Of a stretch of DNA of 64,000 nt, positions 34,698-44,051 are shown one piece after another; the first letter of the stretch is position 1; the number at the start of each line of letters is the position of its first letter. Source of the stretch: Eubacterium sp. CAG:248. GTDB lineage: Bacteria > Bacillota > Clostridia > Lachnospirales > Lachnospiraceae. Both the position numbers and the translations under genes were made by a program. Under the pieces are notes generated by a model. It did no database searches, was not told where the DNA came from, and worked only from the letters and a program-made list of their open reading frames with translations. The DNA lies in NCBI GenBank assembly GCA_000436475.1, contig FR886218.1:186147-250146 (forward strand). The letters are read 5' to 3'.

Positions 34698-35102
34698 TCA
34701 ATCTTCCTTTGAAACATCTCCGATGGCTTCATCTATATCATCATCCATCTTAACATCACCAAATCTGCCAGTTATTTTATCAACAACATCAGGAACCATA
34801 TCCAGTATCTTAGTAACTGTATCCTGATTTTTGATATTAACAAGCTTTGTCGCACCATTCTGTATTACAAGAACAGCACTTGGCGACATTTTTGCAGTCA
34901 TGACTCCACCTGCATTATTCTTTTTATCACCTGCAAAAGCTCCGGCACCAACGCCAAATGAAACATCACATAATGGTAAAATTATAGTATCCTTCACATG
35001 CACAGCTTCACCAACAACTGTCTTCGCTGATATAAACGAATCCATCCCCTTAAAAAGTGATGCAACGGTTGTATCAAAACTGTTCTTATTATTCTCTGCC
35101 AT
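34698..35102 (-). CDS. ytfJ: GerW family sporulation protein (YtfJ)
   Basis: A 134-aa protein of the YtfJ/GerW family, needed in B. subtilis for proper spore germination or coat function. It has TVASLFKGMDSFISAKTVVGE, the Gly-rich DVSFGVGAGAFAGD segment and VLVIQNGATKLVNIKNQ, all family traits. The ATG at 35100-35102 is preferred to an upstream GTG that overlaps the ribosome site region. It sits next to the DUF2953 gene, as ytfI-ytfJ do in Bacillus. Confidence 0.93.
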   Translation of the reverse strand: MAENNKNSFDTTVASLFKGMDSFISAKTVVGEAVHVKDTIILPLCDVSFGVGAGAFAGDKKNNAGGVMTAKMSPSAVLVIQNGATKLVNIKNQDTVTKILDMVPDVVDKITGRFGDVKMDDDIDEAIGDVSKED

Positions 35103-35117
35103 ATACACTCCTCCATT

Positions 35118-36089
35118 CTATCTTTTAAATACCAGTTTCCGGAATCTGTCATTCCTGTATACACGAAACGCTATAAGCAGAAGCTTGTATATCCTTATTC
35201 TGCCTTTTAAATATATGCTTCCCTCTATTATTTCCTGTTCAAAATCCGGGGTTATATTCATATCTATGCCGATAAATCCGTAAAACATTGAGGCATAGAC
35301 AAGGATTTTGCCAGTAATATAAGGATCCTCACACCCATAATGAATATTAATATCCTGCTTAACAGGTTTAATTTCATGAAGAAGAAGCTTAAACTGTTCA
35401 AGCAGGAATCTGAACATTTCTTTATTTGGCTCATCTTCAATCGCAGTTTTTATTTCATCAATTTTTGCTTTAAGCGTATCCTTTGTTTTTATAGCCTTTA
35501 TGGTTTTAAGCTTTATTTTTTTTAATATATTCTTAGCTTTATCTATCAATACAGCTATTCTGCCATCTGTGTTTTCTTCTTTTTTTTGCTGTCCGTTTTG
35601 AGCTTCATCAGGCTTTTTAGCTGTTTTTTGTGTAGACCCAGTCTCCGGTTTTGCTATAGTTTTCTTTACCAGTGTCTCATTTTTTTTCGTTACTGATTCC
35701 GTGGCTGCTACACTATCATGTTCATGATAAACATTTTCTTTTTTTTCTTCATCAAAAACAATCTTTTCTTTTTTATGCTTTGGCTTTTTTTCAACTTTCG
35801 GGGGTTTATTCCCAGCTTGACTATCCTGCTGTTTATTGCTGTCATATAACGTAAAAAACAAAGCCTTAACCATGATATCACATTCTTTATCATAAGACAT
35901 ATTTATTCTCAAAAGATTAAAAAGCCATCCAACATGCAGCTTTCCCTTAAAATGCCCATGATAATCTGCCAAAATCCTATACCTGACAGGTACAAAAAGA
36001 ACTGTGATCACCGCAAGCAGCAACAAACCAGCAATAATAAGAAGAATTATTCCGATAATCTTAAGTATCAATAATAAGATATGCACCAA
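35118..36089 (-). CDS. DUF2953 domain protein (YtfI-like)
   Basis: A 323-aa protein with a strong N-terminal transmembrane segment (ILLLILKIIGIILLIIAGLLLL, split here for length; residues about 4-30), a Lys/Glu/Thr-rich spacer (95-180) and a C-terminal DUF2953 domain with INIHYGCEDPYITGKIL. The start is TTG (36087-36089) eight bases after AGGAGG; a GTG follows directly. It lies 15 bases upstream of gerW, matching the Bacillus ytfI-ytfJ pair and suggesting a sporulation role. Confidence 0.85.
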   Translation of the reverse strand: MVHILLLILKIIGIILLIIAGLLLLAVITVLFVPVRYRILADYHGHFKGKLHVGWLFNLLRINMSYDKECDIMVKALFFTLYDSNKQQDSQAGNKPPKVEKKPKHKKEKIVFDEEKKENVYHEHDSVAATESVTKKNETLVKKTIAKPETGSTQKTAKKPDEAQNGQQKKEENTDGRIAVLIDKAKNILKKIKLKTIKAIKTKDTLKAKIDEIKTAIEDEPNKEMFRFLLEQFKLLLHEIKPVKQDINIHYGCEDPYITGKILVYASMFYGFIGIDMNITPDFEQEIIEGSIYLKGRIRIYKLLLIAFRVYRNDRFRKLVFKR

Positions 36090-36101
36090 CGAACATTCCT
36101 C

Positions 36102-36434
36102 CTACCGTTTATTTCCAAACTTCAAATATCCGCTTATATCAAAGCCGCCAGTATTGTGATACACCTCATCAATTATATCTCTTACAAGTTCAAGTGCTTC
36201 CATGCGTCCTTTTGCTATTCCAACAACATATATATCTTTAAGAACCTTTTTTTCTTTAAGGTGTGGCTGCAACAGCACATTAGCAGAATACACATCAAGT
36301 ATATTGGAAGGATTCGATGGCAGTGTTATAAGATATGTATCAAATGACAGTTTCTTCTTTACAACACGACCTAAGATCTTATATTTAGCTTTTCTCGCTT
36401 CATCGCCCATATATAGTCCTTTATACCACTTCAC
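36102..36434 (-). CDS. 110-aa conserved hypothetical protein
   Basis: I do not know the function. The protein starts MKWYKGLYMGDEARKAKYKIL, has a central YLITLPSNPSNILDVYSANVLLQ and a helical AKGRMEALELVRDIIDEVY part. This resembles small uncharacterised Lachnospiraceae proteins. The start is GTG at 36432-36434 after GGGAG. It lies between an unknown 466-aa gene and the DUF2953-gerW pair, 12 bases before the former of these, so it may be cotranscribed with sporulation genes. Confidence 0.78.
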   Translation of the reverse strand: MKWYKGLYMGDEARKAKYKILGRVVKKKLSFDTYLITLPSNPSNILDVYSANVLLQPHLKEKKVLKDIYVVGIAKGRMEALELVRDIIDEVYHNTGGFDISGYLKFGNKR

Positions 36435-36455
36435 AATATGCTCCCATAATCCAAT

Positions 36456-37856
36456 CTACTGACCACTAATCAACATTCTTATAACTTCAACAACAGCCTT
36501 TTTTTCTGCCTCATCGCTGCATTGTATAAGCGAACTGTTAATATAATCCTGTATTTCTTCTGTATTATTAAAAAATACAGGAAGCATTGATAATACCGAT
36601 GCCATCACAGCCCGTCTTACACATACCTCTTTTGATGCAAACAGTTCATCAAGTTCTTTTATAAACCTTTCTGCAACAGAATCGGCATATGAATCAGCAG
36701 GTATCTCTTCAAAATATTCCTTAGGTGCTATATCTACAAAATCACTTCCAGATTGTAATTTCTGAATAACATCCAGATCTTTATACATATCAAGCATAGA
36801 CATATCAGCCAGCTTTTCTTTAAGGTTTCCGAAAGCATACTGTGTAGCAAAATCAGCTGACATAATCGCTTCCAGAATACGCTCCTGTTTGCCTTCAAAC
36901 GCTTCAAAAAGCACTGCTATTTCATCAAGATCCTGTTCATCCTCAAAAACAGCCTTTGACTTTCTTATAATATCTTTTGATGCATTCACCTCATTGCTAT
37001 CTCCAATTGTATTATTGTCAGATAATATAATTGTATACAGATCATTTACTATCTGTGCGAGAAGAACATATATATCAGCTGCATCAGCCATCTTTTCTGT
37101 TGCAATATCCAACGCACCTTTAAGTCTTGTATATCCGGCCTGGTCGAGATTTTTATAGTCAGCCTTATCAAGTGTTACATATATATCATGCATATCCGTA
37201 AAAAAGCTGTTATCCATATCTGCCCTGCCAAGCATGGCACTTGTACTCAACGAATAATAAAAATCGTCTATTGTCTGCTTCTGTGCGCCATGATAAAGGG
37301 TGAATGCATCGCTTATATGGTCATAAAATCTTCCTTTTGACATTCTTACAGGAAGCTGCCCTACTACATCCGATATTCTGGCATTAATAGACACGTTATC
37401 CTTATCAGAGAATATATAATGCATAATATCATTAGTCATATATGTATTATAGTATTCCTCATCAAATACGCTGTCATCATATCTATGTTCAACCCTGTTT
37501 AAGACATGCTCATACACCTTGAACTTATCAACATAATCTGTAACGCTCTCCATTATGCTTATAATCTGATTTCTAAGACTCTCTATTCTTTCTACAAGCA
37601 TACTTCTTTCTGCCACAGATGAATCTATAGAAGACAGTTCTATAACCTCATTCACGCCTTGAAATATCTCCAAGAAATGCTCATCATCTATTTCGTTATC
37701 TTTAATCATATTAAGAATCGTATAATAATTCATAGATAACTTAATATAAGCAAGACCATTATAAAGGGAAGTCAAACCTTTTCCATATTTTTCAAGATTC
37801 TCTTCAAGATTTTTTCCTTTTGTTATTTCACTAGCAATATACCCTAAATTCTTCAT
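36456..37856 (-). CDS. 466-aa helical protein of unknown function
   Basis: Not recognised. It is acidic, without transmembrane segments or signal peptide, and appears all-helical, with repeated patterns of hydrophobic heptads. No catalytic motif stands out. AAGG precedes the ATG. It begins 87 bases after lysA and ends 21 bases before the 110-aa gene, so it is probably part of that transcript. Confidence 0.75.
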   Translation of the reverse strand: MKNLGYIASEITKGKNLEENLEKYGKGLTSLYNGLAYIKLSMNYYTILNMIKDNEIDDEHFLEIFQGVNEVIELSSIDSSVAERSMLVERIESLRNQIISIMESVTDYVDKFKVYEHVLNRVEHRYDDSVFDEEYYNTYMTNDIMHYIFSDKDNVSINARISDVVGQLPVRMSKGRFYDHISDAFTLYHGAQKQTIDDFYYSLSTSAMLGRADMDNSFFTDMHDIYVTLDKADYKNLDQAGYTRLKGALDIATEKMADAADIYVLLAQIVNDLYTIILSDNNTIGDSNEVNASKDIIRKSKAVFEDEQDLDEIAVLFEAFEGKQERILEAIMSADFATQYAFGNLKEKLADMSMLDMYKDLDVIQKLQSGSDFVDIAPKEYFEEIPADSYADSVAERFIKELDELFASKEVCVRRAVMASVLSMLPVFFNNTEEIQDYINSSLIQCSDEAEKKAVVEVIRMLISGQ

Positions 37857-37943
37857 ATACCTTTTCCTGTATTCTTATTTATCGCCATGGACTATATGTA
37901 TATGATTTTCATACCATACAATCCATGACACAATTATTTTATT

Positions 37944-39224
37944 TTACTTAAGATTAAGCTTATCAAGTGCATCGCAGAAATCAAATGTAGCAAAATAATC
38001 CTTAGGTGTTTCTGCCCTTCTGATCATCTGCACATCACCATTTTCCTTAAGAAGAAGTTCTGCTGATCTTAACTTTCCATTGTACTGGTAACCCATTGAG
38101 AAGCCGTGGGCTCCTGTATCATGAATAATAAGATAGTCACCCATATCAATCTTTGGAAGCATTCTGTCTATCGCAAACTTATCACTGTTCTCACAAAGTG
38201 ATCCAGTTACATCATACTTATGGTCACAAGGTGCATCTTCCTTTCCAGCAACCGTAATATGATGATATGCTCCATATATAGCAGGTCTCATAAGGTTAGC
38301 AGCGCAGGCATCAACACCAATATACTCCTTGTATATATGCTTTTCGTGAATAGCCTTTGTAACAAGACAGCCATATGGTGCGAGCATAAATCTTCCAAGC
38401 TCTGTATATATAGCAACATCGCCCATGCCAGCAGGTGTAAGCACTTCATCATACACCTTATGAACGCCCTCACCTATCACTGCTATATCGTTAGGTGTCT
38501 GCTCTGGCTTATATGCAACGCCAACACCACCTGAAAGATTAATAAACTTAATATCTGCACCAGTTTTATCTCTCAACTCTACAGCAAGCTCAAAAAGGAT
38601 CTTTGCAAGTGTTGGATAATACTCGTTAGACACTGTATTACTTGCAAGGAAGGAATGAATACCGAAATGCTTAACTCCCTTACTCTTTAATATCTTAAAG
38701 GCTTCTATAATCTGATCATGTGTCATACCATACTTTGCATCGCCAGGATTATCCATAATCGAAGTACCAAGCTGGAAATATCCACCTGGATTATATCTGC
38801 AGCTCATAGTTTCAGGGAACTTTCCATCAAGGATCTTATCAAGAAAATCAATATGTGTTATATCATCAAGATTGATAGTAGCACCTATTTCATTAGCGTA
38901 TGCATACTCTTCTGCTGGTGTATCATTAGATGAAAACATAATCTCACCCGGCTTATAGTCAAGTGCATAAGCCATCATAAGCTCTGTTTCAGATGCACAG
39001 TCAACTCCGCATCCGAATTCCTTTAATATATTTAAAATATATGGGTTAGGAGTTGCTTTAACAGCAAAATATTCTCTATATCCCTTATTCCATGCAAAAG
39101 CTTCCTTTAGTCTTCTTGCATTATCCCTTATACCTTTTTCATCATATAAATGATAAGGTGTAGGATATGTCTTATCAATTTCCTTAAGCTGTTGTAATGT
39201 TACAAATGTCTTTTTCTTACTCAT
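37944..39224 (-). CDS. lysA: diaminopimelate decarboxylase
   Basis: The last step of lysine synthesis, converting meso-DAP to lysine, PLP-dependent. The 426-aa protein has the PLP lysine in YFAVKATPNP (about residue 52), HSFLASNT, SGGVGVAY, the ELGRFMLAPYG phosphate loop and the CENSDKFA active-site block. This is the group of alanine-racemase-fold decarboxylases common in Clostridia. GGAGAGAG precedes the ATG. It has its own promoter, and the leader shows no lysine riboswitch. Confidence 0.94.
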   Translation of the reverse strand: MSKKKTFVTLQQLKEIDKTYPTPYHLYDEKGIRDNARRLKEAFAWNKGYREYFAVKATPNPYILNILKEFGCGVDCASETELMMAYALDYKPGEIMFSSNDTPAEEYAYANEIGATINLDDITHIDFLDKILDGKFPETMSCRYNPGGYFQLGTSIMDNPGDAKYGMTHDQIIEAFKILKSKGVKHFGIHSFLASNTVSNEYYPTLAKILFELAVELRDKTGADIKFINLSGGVGVAYKPEQTPNDIAVIGEGVHKVYDEVLTPAGMGDVAIYTELGRFMLAPYGCLVTKAIHEKHIYKEYIGVDACAANLMRPAIYGAYHHITVAGKEDAPCDHKYDVTGSLCENSDKFAIDRMLPKIDMGDYLIIHDTGAHGFSMGYQYNGKLRSAELLLKENGDVQMIRRAETPKDYFATFDFCDALDKLNLK

Positions 39225-39331
39225 TTTGCTCTCTCCGTTCTGCGTATTAGCACATATATAAGTACATTTTCATATAATCCTGCTGTATCAAAGCCCTGCT
39301 AAAACCAGCAGCATATATTTATCCACGTTGA

Positions 39332-39360
39332 ATTGTATATTAGATACCTTCTTTCGTCAA
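39332..39360 (-). promoter_or_regulatory. sigma-A promoter of lysA
   Basis: TTGACG (39355-39360), 17 bases, TACAAT (39332-39337) on the minus strand. The leader has a small CTGCTGG/AGCAG hairpin. Confidence 0.72.
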
Positions 39361-39376
39361 GTATTATACATTATAC

Positions 39377-39408
39377 AAAAAGAGAACACCTTATACAACA
39401 AGGTGTTC
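39377..39408 (-). terminator. terminator of the LRR gene unit
   Basis: GAACACCTT pairs with AAGGTGTTC (39400-39408 and 39384-39392) around a 7-base loop and is followed on the minus strand by TCTTTTTG. It ends the transcript coming from the ftsW to LRR genes. Confidence 0.85.
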
Positions 39409-39479
39409 CCAGCATATAATCCACAATATGCAGCCTATACTTTTATAACTTTTATAACAAATAATCTGCCAGTAATAAA

Positions 39480-39794
39480 TCAGAGATTTCTGCAGCCAGT
39501 AAATGAAGTAGGGGTTATTCTGACATTTTTTCCATAATCAGCTTCCTTAAGACTGCTACAGTTAACAAATGCTTCTTCACCTATACTCTCCAGTGTTGAA
39601 GGAAATACTACCTTTTCCAGTCTCTGACAGTTCTCAAAAGCATTGGCGCTTATAGCCTTAACCCCTTCTGGGAGTTCTACCTCCACAATATCATCCCTGT
39701 TAGCAAAAAGCTCCTCAGGAATAACAGAAAAATCGCTCATATCTATCTCTTTAAATGTTTTATTATATAACTTAACCTTAATTCTGTTGCTCAT
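39480..39794 (-). CDS. leucine-rich repeat protein, BspA type
   Basis: A 104-aa protein made almost entirely of LRR_5 (BspA-like) repeats: VIPEELFANRDDIVEVELPEGVKAISANAFENC, then LEKVVFPSTLESIGEEAFVNC, then SLKEADYGKNVR. It has no signal peptide, so it is probably cytoplasmic, unlike secreted BspA proteins. GAGGGAG precedes the ATG. It follows the lytic transglycosylase gene. Confidence 0.9.
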   Translation of the reverse strand: MSNRIKVKLYNKTFKEIDMSDFSVIPEELFANRDDIVEVELPEGVKAISANAFENCQRLEKVVFPSTLESIGEEAFVNCSSLKEADYGKNVRITPTSFTGCRNL

Positions 39795-39818
39795 AATCTC
39801 TCCCTCTCTTTCTAATCT

Positions 39819-40733
39819 TTATTCTATAGTGTTTCTGCTGATTCTTAACATATTAAGAACATTTTTCCCTGAGCCAGTCAATGCTGTCTTATAGTAATTC
39901 ATAAGCTCATTGTCTGATACAGAAAAAAGCTTCGATAATATAGCTTTATATGTATTCATGACATATTTATAGTCATCATAATCCAGCAGTGTCCTTGTTG
40001 TTCTATAACCAGATGAAGTATATGAAGTCCTCTGACCTGCAACATAAGCTCTGTTAGCAGTTATCTGGCTTCTTAACCTATTCAGTCCATTTTTATCCAA
40101 AGATACTGCATCGCTTTGTTCTGATGCAGATGATGAACTAACCATAATCCCTGTATCCTCTACTGCCTCACTTCCTGACATATCTGTTTTAGCCGCTCCA
40201 TCTATAGTTCTTGAATCGTTTGATAATACCCCTCCAAGAATATCATTGATCCTGTCTATATAGCGCAGTGTTTCATTATATGGAGGAACACCACCATATC
40301 TGCTCACAGCTCCGCTTCCAGCATTATATGCAGCAAGTGCCAGCGACACATTTCCATTATAATCATCAAGAAGATATGCTAACATCTTAGCTCCACCTGT
40401 TATATTCTGTCTTGCATCAAACGGATCTTCTACCCCAAGTGACTGGGCTGTTGTTGGCATAAGCTGCATAATTCCCTGTGCGCCGCAGCTTGAAACCGCC
40501 TCTGTATCAAAATCCGACTCTGCCTTTGCCACAGCTTTTAACAGGTTAAGATCAACACCATATTCGTCAGATACCTCCTTAAATATATCATCCAGTGATT
40601 CGCTGCCAGAACTTATCTGATTGATCATGCCATCAAAATCTGTCTGTTGTGTCTGCCTTATATTCTCACCCTGGCTTACAAGATATATATTGCCATCTAA
40701 AATATTACCTATTGAACCTACTATCATAATCAC
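39819..40733 (-). CDS. lytic transglycosylase (SLT domain)
   Basis: A 304-aa protein with an SLT lysozyme-like domain (about residues 50-170): catalytic Glu in KAVAKAESDFDTEAVS, then GAQGIMQLMP, NITGGAKML and LALAAYNAGSGAVSRYGG. The C-terminus is a low-complexity linker and helical tail. No clear signal peptide is seen, though the N-terminus is hydrophobic. The GTG start overlaps the NUDIX stop (GTGA); an ATG two codons on is an alternative. Likely acts on peptidoglycan, in line with the neighbouring PBP and FtsW genes. Confidence 0.9.
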   Translation of the reverse strand: MIMIVGSIGNILDGNIYLVSQGENIRQTQQTDFDGMINQISSGSESLDDIFKEVSDEYGVDLNLLKAVAKAESDFDTEAVSSCGAQGIMQLMPTTAQSLGVEDPFDARQNITGGAKMLAYLLDDYNGNVSLALAAYNAGSGAVSRYGGVPPYNETLRYIDRINDILGGVLSNDSRTIDGAAKTDMSGSEAVEDTGIMVSSSSASEQSDAVSLDKNGLNRLRSQITANRAYVAGQRTSYTSSGYRTTRTLLDYDDYKYVMNTYKAILSKLFSVSDNELMNYYKTALTGSGKNVLNMLRISRNTIE

Positions 40734-41164
40734 CAGTTTCCTTCTCTTTTTAGTTTCCTGTATATTGAATAAGCCTCTGATAATATCTGCTTTTCATTAT
40801 CAAACTCAAGAAGATGATATGCTTCATGATACTTATAAAACCCAACATCATAAAAATATTCTTCTCTCTGTGGCTTACAGTCATAGCTATCAGCCTCGCA
40901 TAAATACCAGTAAACACTTTTATCTATATGTCTGCTACCTGCTTTAAAGGCGTACTGCGTTTCACCTATATATTCTCTGACCTTAACGCTTGCGCCACTT
41001 TCTTCAAGTATTTCTCTTATTGCTGTCTGTTCATGCGTTTCTCCCTTTTCAACAGTTCCTTTAGGAAGAACCCATCCATCATGTGTATTCATATAGTTCC
41101 TGTATAACACAAGAATCTTGCCACGGAATATAACAACTCCGCCACAGCTAAATGCTTCCGACAT
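40730..41164 (-). CDS. NUDIX hydrolase
   Basis: A 144-aa protein with a complete Nudix box, Gx5Ex7REUxEExGU, as GTVEKGETHEQTAIREILEES plus GA. The N-terminus has the usual GGVVIFRGKILVLYRN strand. It hydrolyses nucleoside diphosphates linked to X; the substrate is not predictable. The ATG at 41162-41164 follows GGAGG; a longer frame has no better site. It overlaps the transglycosylase gene by 4 bases. Confidence 0.92.
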   Translation of the reverse strand: MSEAFSCGGVVIFRGKILVLYRNYMNTHDGWVLPKGTVEKGETHEQTAIREILEESGASVKVREYIGETQYAFKAGSRHIDKSVYWYLCEADSYDCKPQREEYFYDVGFYKYHEAYHLLEFDNEKQILSEAYSIYRKLKREGNW

Positions 41165-41247
41165 TTTAATCCTCCAATTCATTATACAATGCTGAAATTC
41201 TATAATCAAGGCTAACCTCTAGACTAATTACACTTTTTTTCGACACC

Positions 41248-42747
41248 TTATTCAAAGAATGCATCGAACACAGCTTTAGCCGTGTACTGGGCACTTGAGC
41301 CTGAATATCCTCCCTCAAGCACTACGCTTATAGCAATCTGTGGATTTTCTGCTGGTGCAAAACCGACAAACCACGAATGTATATTATCACTACTGTCATA
41401 CTGTGCCGAACCTGTTTTACCAGCAGCATTATAAGACGACCATCTCATTGAACCTCCTGTTCCAGAGTCTATGACCTCTTCCATGCATTCTGTCAGATAT
41501 TCTGCCTCTTCTGCCGACATAAGCTGTTCTATAACTGAAGGTTTATACTGCTTGACTATTCTGCCATATGCATCTTCAATATAATCCACAACATATGGTG
41601 TCATCATTTTACCACCATTGGCAACTGTTGAAGCTATCATAAGATTATGCAGAGGACTTATCATTGTCTTTCCCTGTCCAATCGCAGTTTCCTGTGACTC
41701 GCTTATTCCTGACTCTTTATTAAGTACAAAAGAGCTCTTATTGTATTCAAATGCAACAGGTATATTTCTGTTAAAAAGGAATGTGTTACACAATTCCCTG
41801 AATGATGCATTGTCAAGACCTGCTCCTATATGTGAAAAAGCAGAATTACATGAATTAGCAAATGCTTTTACAAGCGTTTCTGTCTTATGTACGTTGCCAT
41901 CTGCGCAAGGAATAGTTGTTCCACCTTCTTCATAATCACTTCCACTGCAGGTATATGAAAAATCATCATATGTATTCTTATTCTCTCTTATATACTCAAG
42001 GGTAGTCATTATCTTAAACGTCGAACCAGGTGCATACAGCCCCTGTGTTGCCCTGTTAAGTAAAACAGAATCCTTACTGTCATAGCTTATCCATTCATCA
42101 TAGTCCTCATATACAAGATTCGGATCAAAATCCGGTTTTGAAACCATGGCAAGTATCTTTCCTGTTGAAGGCTCCATGACTATAATAGCTCCTTTATTGC
42201 TGCCAAGAGCCCTATATGCTGCTTTCTGTAATGTTGTATCAAGTGTTGTATACACATTATGTCCCTTTGCCTTCTCACCAGTAAGATCTGTCGATATCTG
42301 ATCAAATATATTGTCTGTTTCCGATAACAAATAATAGTTTTCTGCCAGCTCAACTCCCATCTTTGTCTTTGAATTGTATCCTATAACATGTGAAAACAGC
42401 TTTTTTTGTGGATATATGCGTGTTTCAACACCGTTTTCATCAGTATCAGTAGTTGCAAGAAGTGTTCCATCTGCAGAATATATATCACCTCTCACGACTT
42501 TTTCTGCCTGATTGTCAACTCTTTTATTATATGGATTATTTATGACATTTTTTGCATCTTTTATATTAAACATACACAAATATATAATCATAATCGCAAA
42601 AAGACCAACAAAGATAAAAGATATTATGTTAGTTTCCCTGTTCCTTAAACCCTTTTTGCTGCCTTCCACTATATCTGCCGGTGTACGTCTTTTTTTACTG
42701 TTTTTTGGTTTTGTTTTTAACATTTTTTGCTTTTCTGTCATTTTCAT
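41248..42747 (-). CDS. class B penicillin-binding protein (PbpA/FtsI-like transpeptidase)
   Basis: A transpeptidase cross-linking peptidoglycan. One N-terminal transmembrane segment lies at about residues 40-60 after a Lys/Arg-rich cytoplasmic tail. The active-site triad is SxxK in PGSTFK, SxN in NSCN and KTG in GKTGSAQ. The non-catalytic region is short, about 100 residues, as in PBPs paired with FtsW. The ATG at 42745-42747 has AAGGTGAG upstream. It overlaps the end of ftsW by 53 bases. Confidence 0.92.
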   Translation of the reverse strand: MKMTEKQKMLKTKPKNSKKRRTPADIVEGSKKGLRNRETNIISFIFVGLFAIMIIYLCMFNIKDAKNVINNPYNKRVDNQAEKVVRGDIYSADGTLLATTDTDENGVETRIYPQKKLFSHVIGYNSKTKMGVELAENYYLLSETDNIFDQISTDLTGEKAKGHNVYTTLDTTLQKAAYRALGSNKGAIIVMEPSTGKILAMVSKPDFDPNLVYEDYDEWISYDSKDSVLLNRATQGLYAPGSTFKIMTTLEYIRENKNTYDDFSYTCSGSDYEEGGTTIPCADGNVHKTETLVKAFANSCNSAFSHIGAGLDNASFRELCNTFLFNRNIPVAFEYNKSSFVLNKESGISESQETAIGQGKTMISPLHNLMIASTVANGGKMMTPYVVDYIEDAYGRIVKQYKPSVIEQLMSAEEAEYLTECMEEVIDSGTGGSMRWSSYNAAGKTGSAQYDSSDNIHSWFVGFAPAENPQIAISVVLEGGYSGSSAQYTAKAVFDAFFE

Positions 42748-44050
42748 ACTCACCTTCATCATGTCTCATGTTATACATACCATTAATAAGTGAAAACATC
42801 ACAAGCGAACTTATGATTGAGCTTCCTCCATAGCTTACAAATGGTAAAGTAACACCTGTCATAGGTATGAGCTTAATAGCTCCTCCAACTGTCAGGAACA
42901 CCTGAAAACCATATGTAACTCCCAGTCCAACTGCTACAAGCCTGTAAAACAGTGTCTTGCATCTTGATGCAATATTCATCATAAGAATAAGATTATTAAG
43001 ACACACTAACAGCATGGCAATCGAAAAAATCAACCCAAACTCTTCTGTAACAGCCGCAAACATAAAGTCCTTCTCAGCAACAGGTATTTTTTCCGGCATT
43101 CCCTGACAGAAGCCATAGCCAAACCATGAGCCCATGCCTATGGAAAACAAAGACTGGCATATCTGGAATCCGCTTCCATCAATATTGCTCCACGGATCCT
43201 TCCATACTATAAATCTTTTTCTCACATGAGAAAATAGCTTATATGCAAGTACTCCTGCTACGCCTCCTGCTGCAAGTCCAGCACCAGTATACAGCACATT
43301 TTTAGTTGCAATATACATCATCGAAAGATATACAACAAAGAATATAAGTGCTGCACCAAGATCTGTTGAAAGCACAAGTATTATGACATGTAATGCTGCA
43401 AATACAGTAACTATAGCTGTCTGTCTGAAAGTTGTTGCCTTATTAAACATAGATGCAACAAACATAACATATAATATCTTAACGAACTCAGCCGGCTGTA
43501 CAGATACAGGTCCAAGTGTAAGAACAAGATTAGCTCCATATATTTTATTTCCTAAAAGAACCGCCATAAGAAGTGCAAGTCCGGCTCCGCAGTATATCCA
43601 TCCCATCTTTCTAAAGCTTTTAACTGTCTTTAAGAGCCACGGAACCGCAATAGTTAATATTGTTCCTGCAACTGCTATTGCAAACTGTTTAACACATTTC
43701 GCATAATCAAGTCTTGCTATCATTACAAAGCCCACTGCCATGAGCATACACATATTATTGACAAGCAGACGTGATGCTTTAGGATAAAAAATCATATATA
43801 TCATTATAACTACCATGAAATATACAAGCTGGGCAAAATACATGAATATATATTTCATATCATCATAAACAATATACATAATAAGAAAACCAATAAAATG
43901 CACAACTACCATTATAATATTCTGTGTAATATATATTGTTCCTCTTTTTTCCTCATTTCTAATGACTGCGCCCCTGTAAGCTGCCAACGCATAAAACGCC
44001 ATAAGAAATGCCAGTACATACTTAGATAACTCCAAACAAACTGACTGCAT
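42695..44050 (-). CDS. FtsW/RodA/SpoVE family glycosyltransferase
   Basis: A 451-aa, about 10-helix SEDS glycan polymerase that works with the class B PBP encoded next to it. It contains LTLGPVSVQPAEFVK (catalytic region), STDLGAALIFF, the essential Asp region DFMFAAVTEEFGL, and the C-terminal IPMTGVTLPFVSYGGSS block. Whether it serves division, elongation or sporulation is not clear from sequence. It overlaps the PBP gene. Confidence 0.94.
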   Translation of the reverse strand: MQSVCLELSKYVLAFLMAFYALAAYRGAVIRNEEKRGTIYITQNIIMVVVHFIGFLIMYIVYDDMKYIFMYFAQLVYFMVVIMIYMIFYPKASRLLVNNMCMLMAVGFVMIARLDYAKCVKQFAIAVAGTILTIAVPWLLKTVKSFRKMGWIYCGAGLALLMAVLLGNKIYGANLVLTLGPVSVQPAEFVKILYVMFVASMFNKATTFRQTAIVTVFAALHVIILVLSTDLGAALIFFVVYLSMMYIATKNVLYTGAGLAAGGVAGVLAYKLFSHVRKRFIVWKDPWSNIDGSGFQICQSLFSIGMGSWFGYGFCQGMPEKIPVAEKDFMFAAVTEEFGLIFSIAMLLVCLNNLILMMNIASRCKTLFYRLVAVGLGVTYGFQVFLTVGGAIKLIPMTGVTLPFVSYGGSSIISSLVMFSLINGMYNMRHDEGEYENDRKAKNVKNKTKKQ

Positions 44051-44051
44051 A

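Noticed and set aside
39225..39360. Lysine riboswitch upstream of lysA
   Set aside because: The leader is only about 100 bases with one short hairpin, too small for the five-helix L-box; a normal sigma-A promoter is present.
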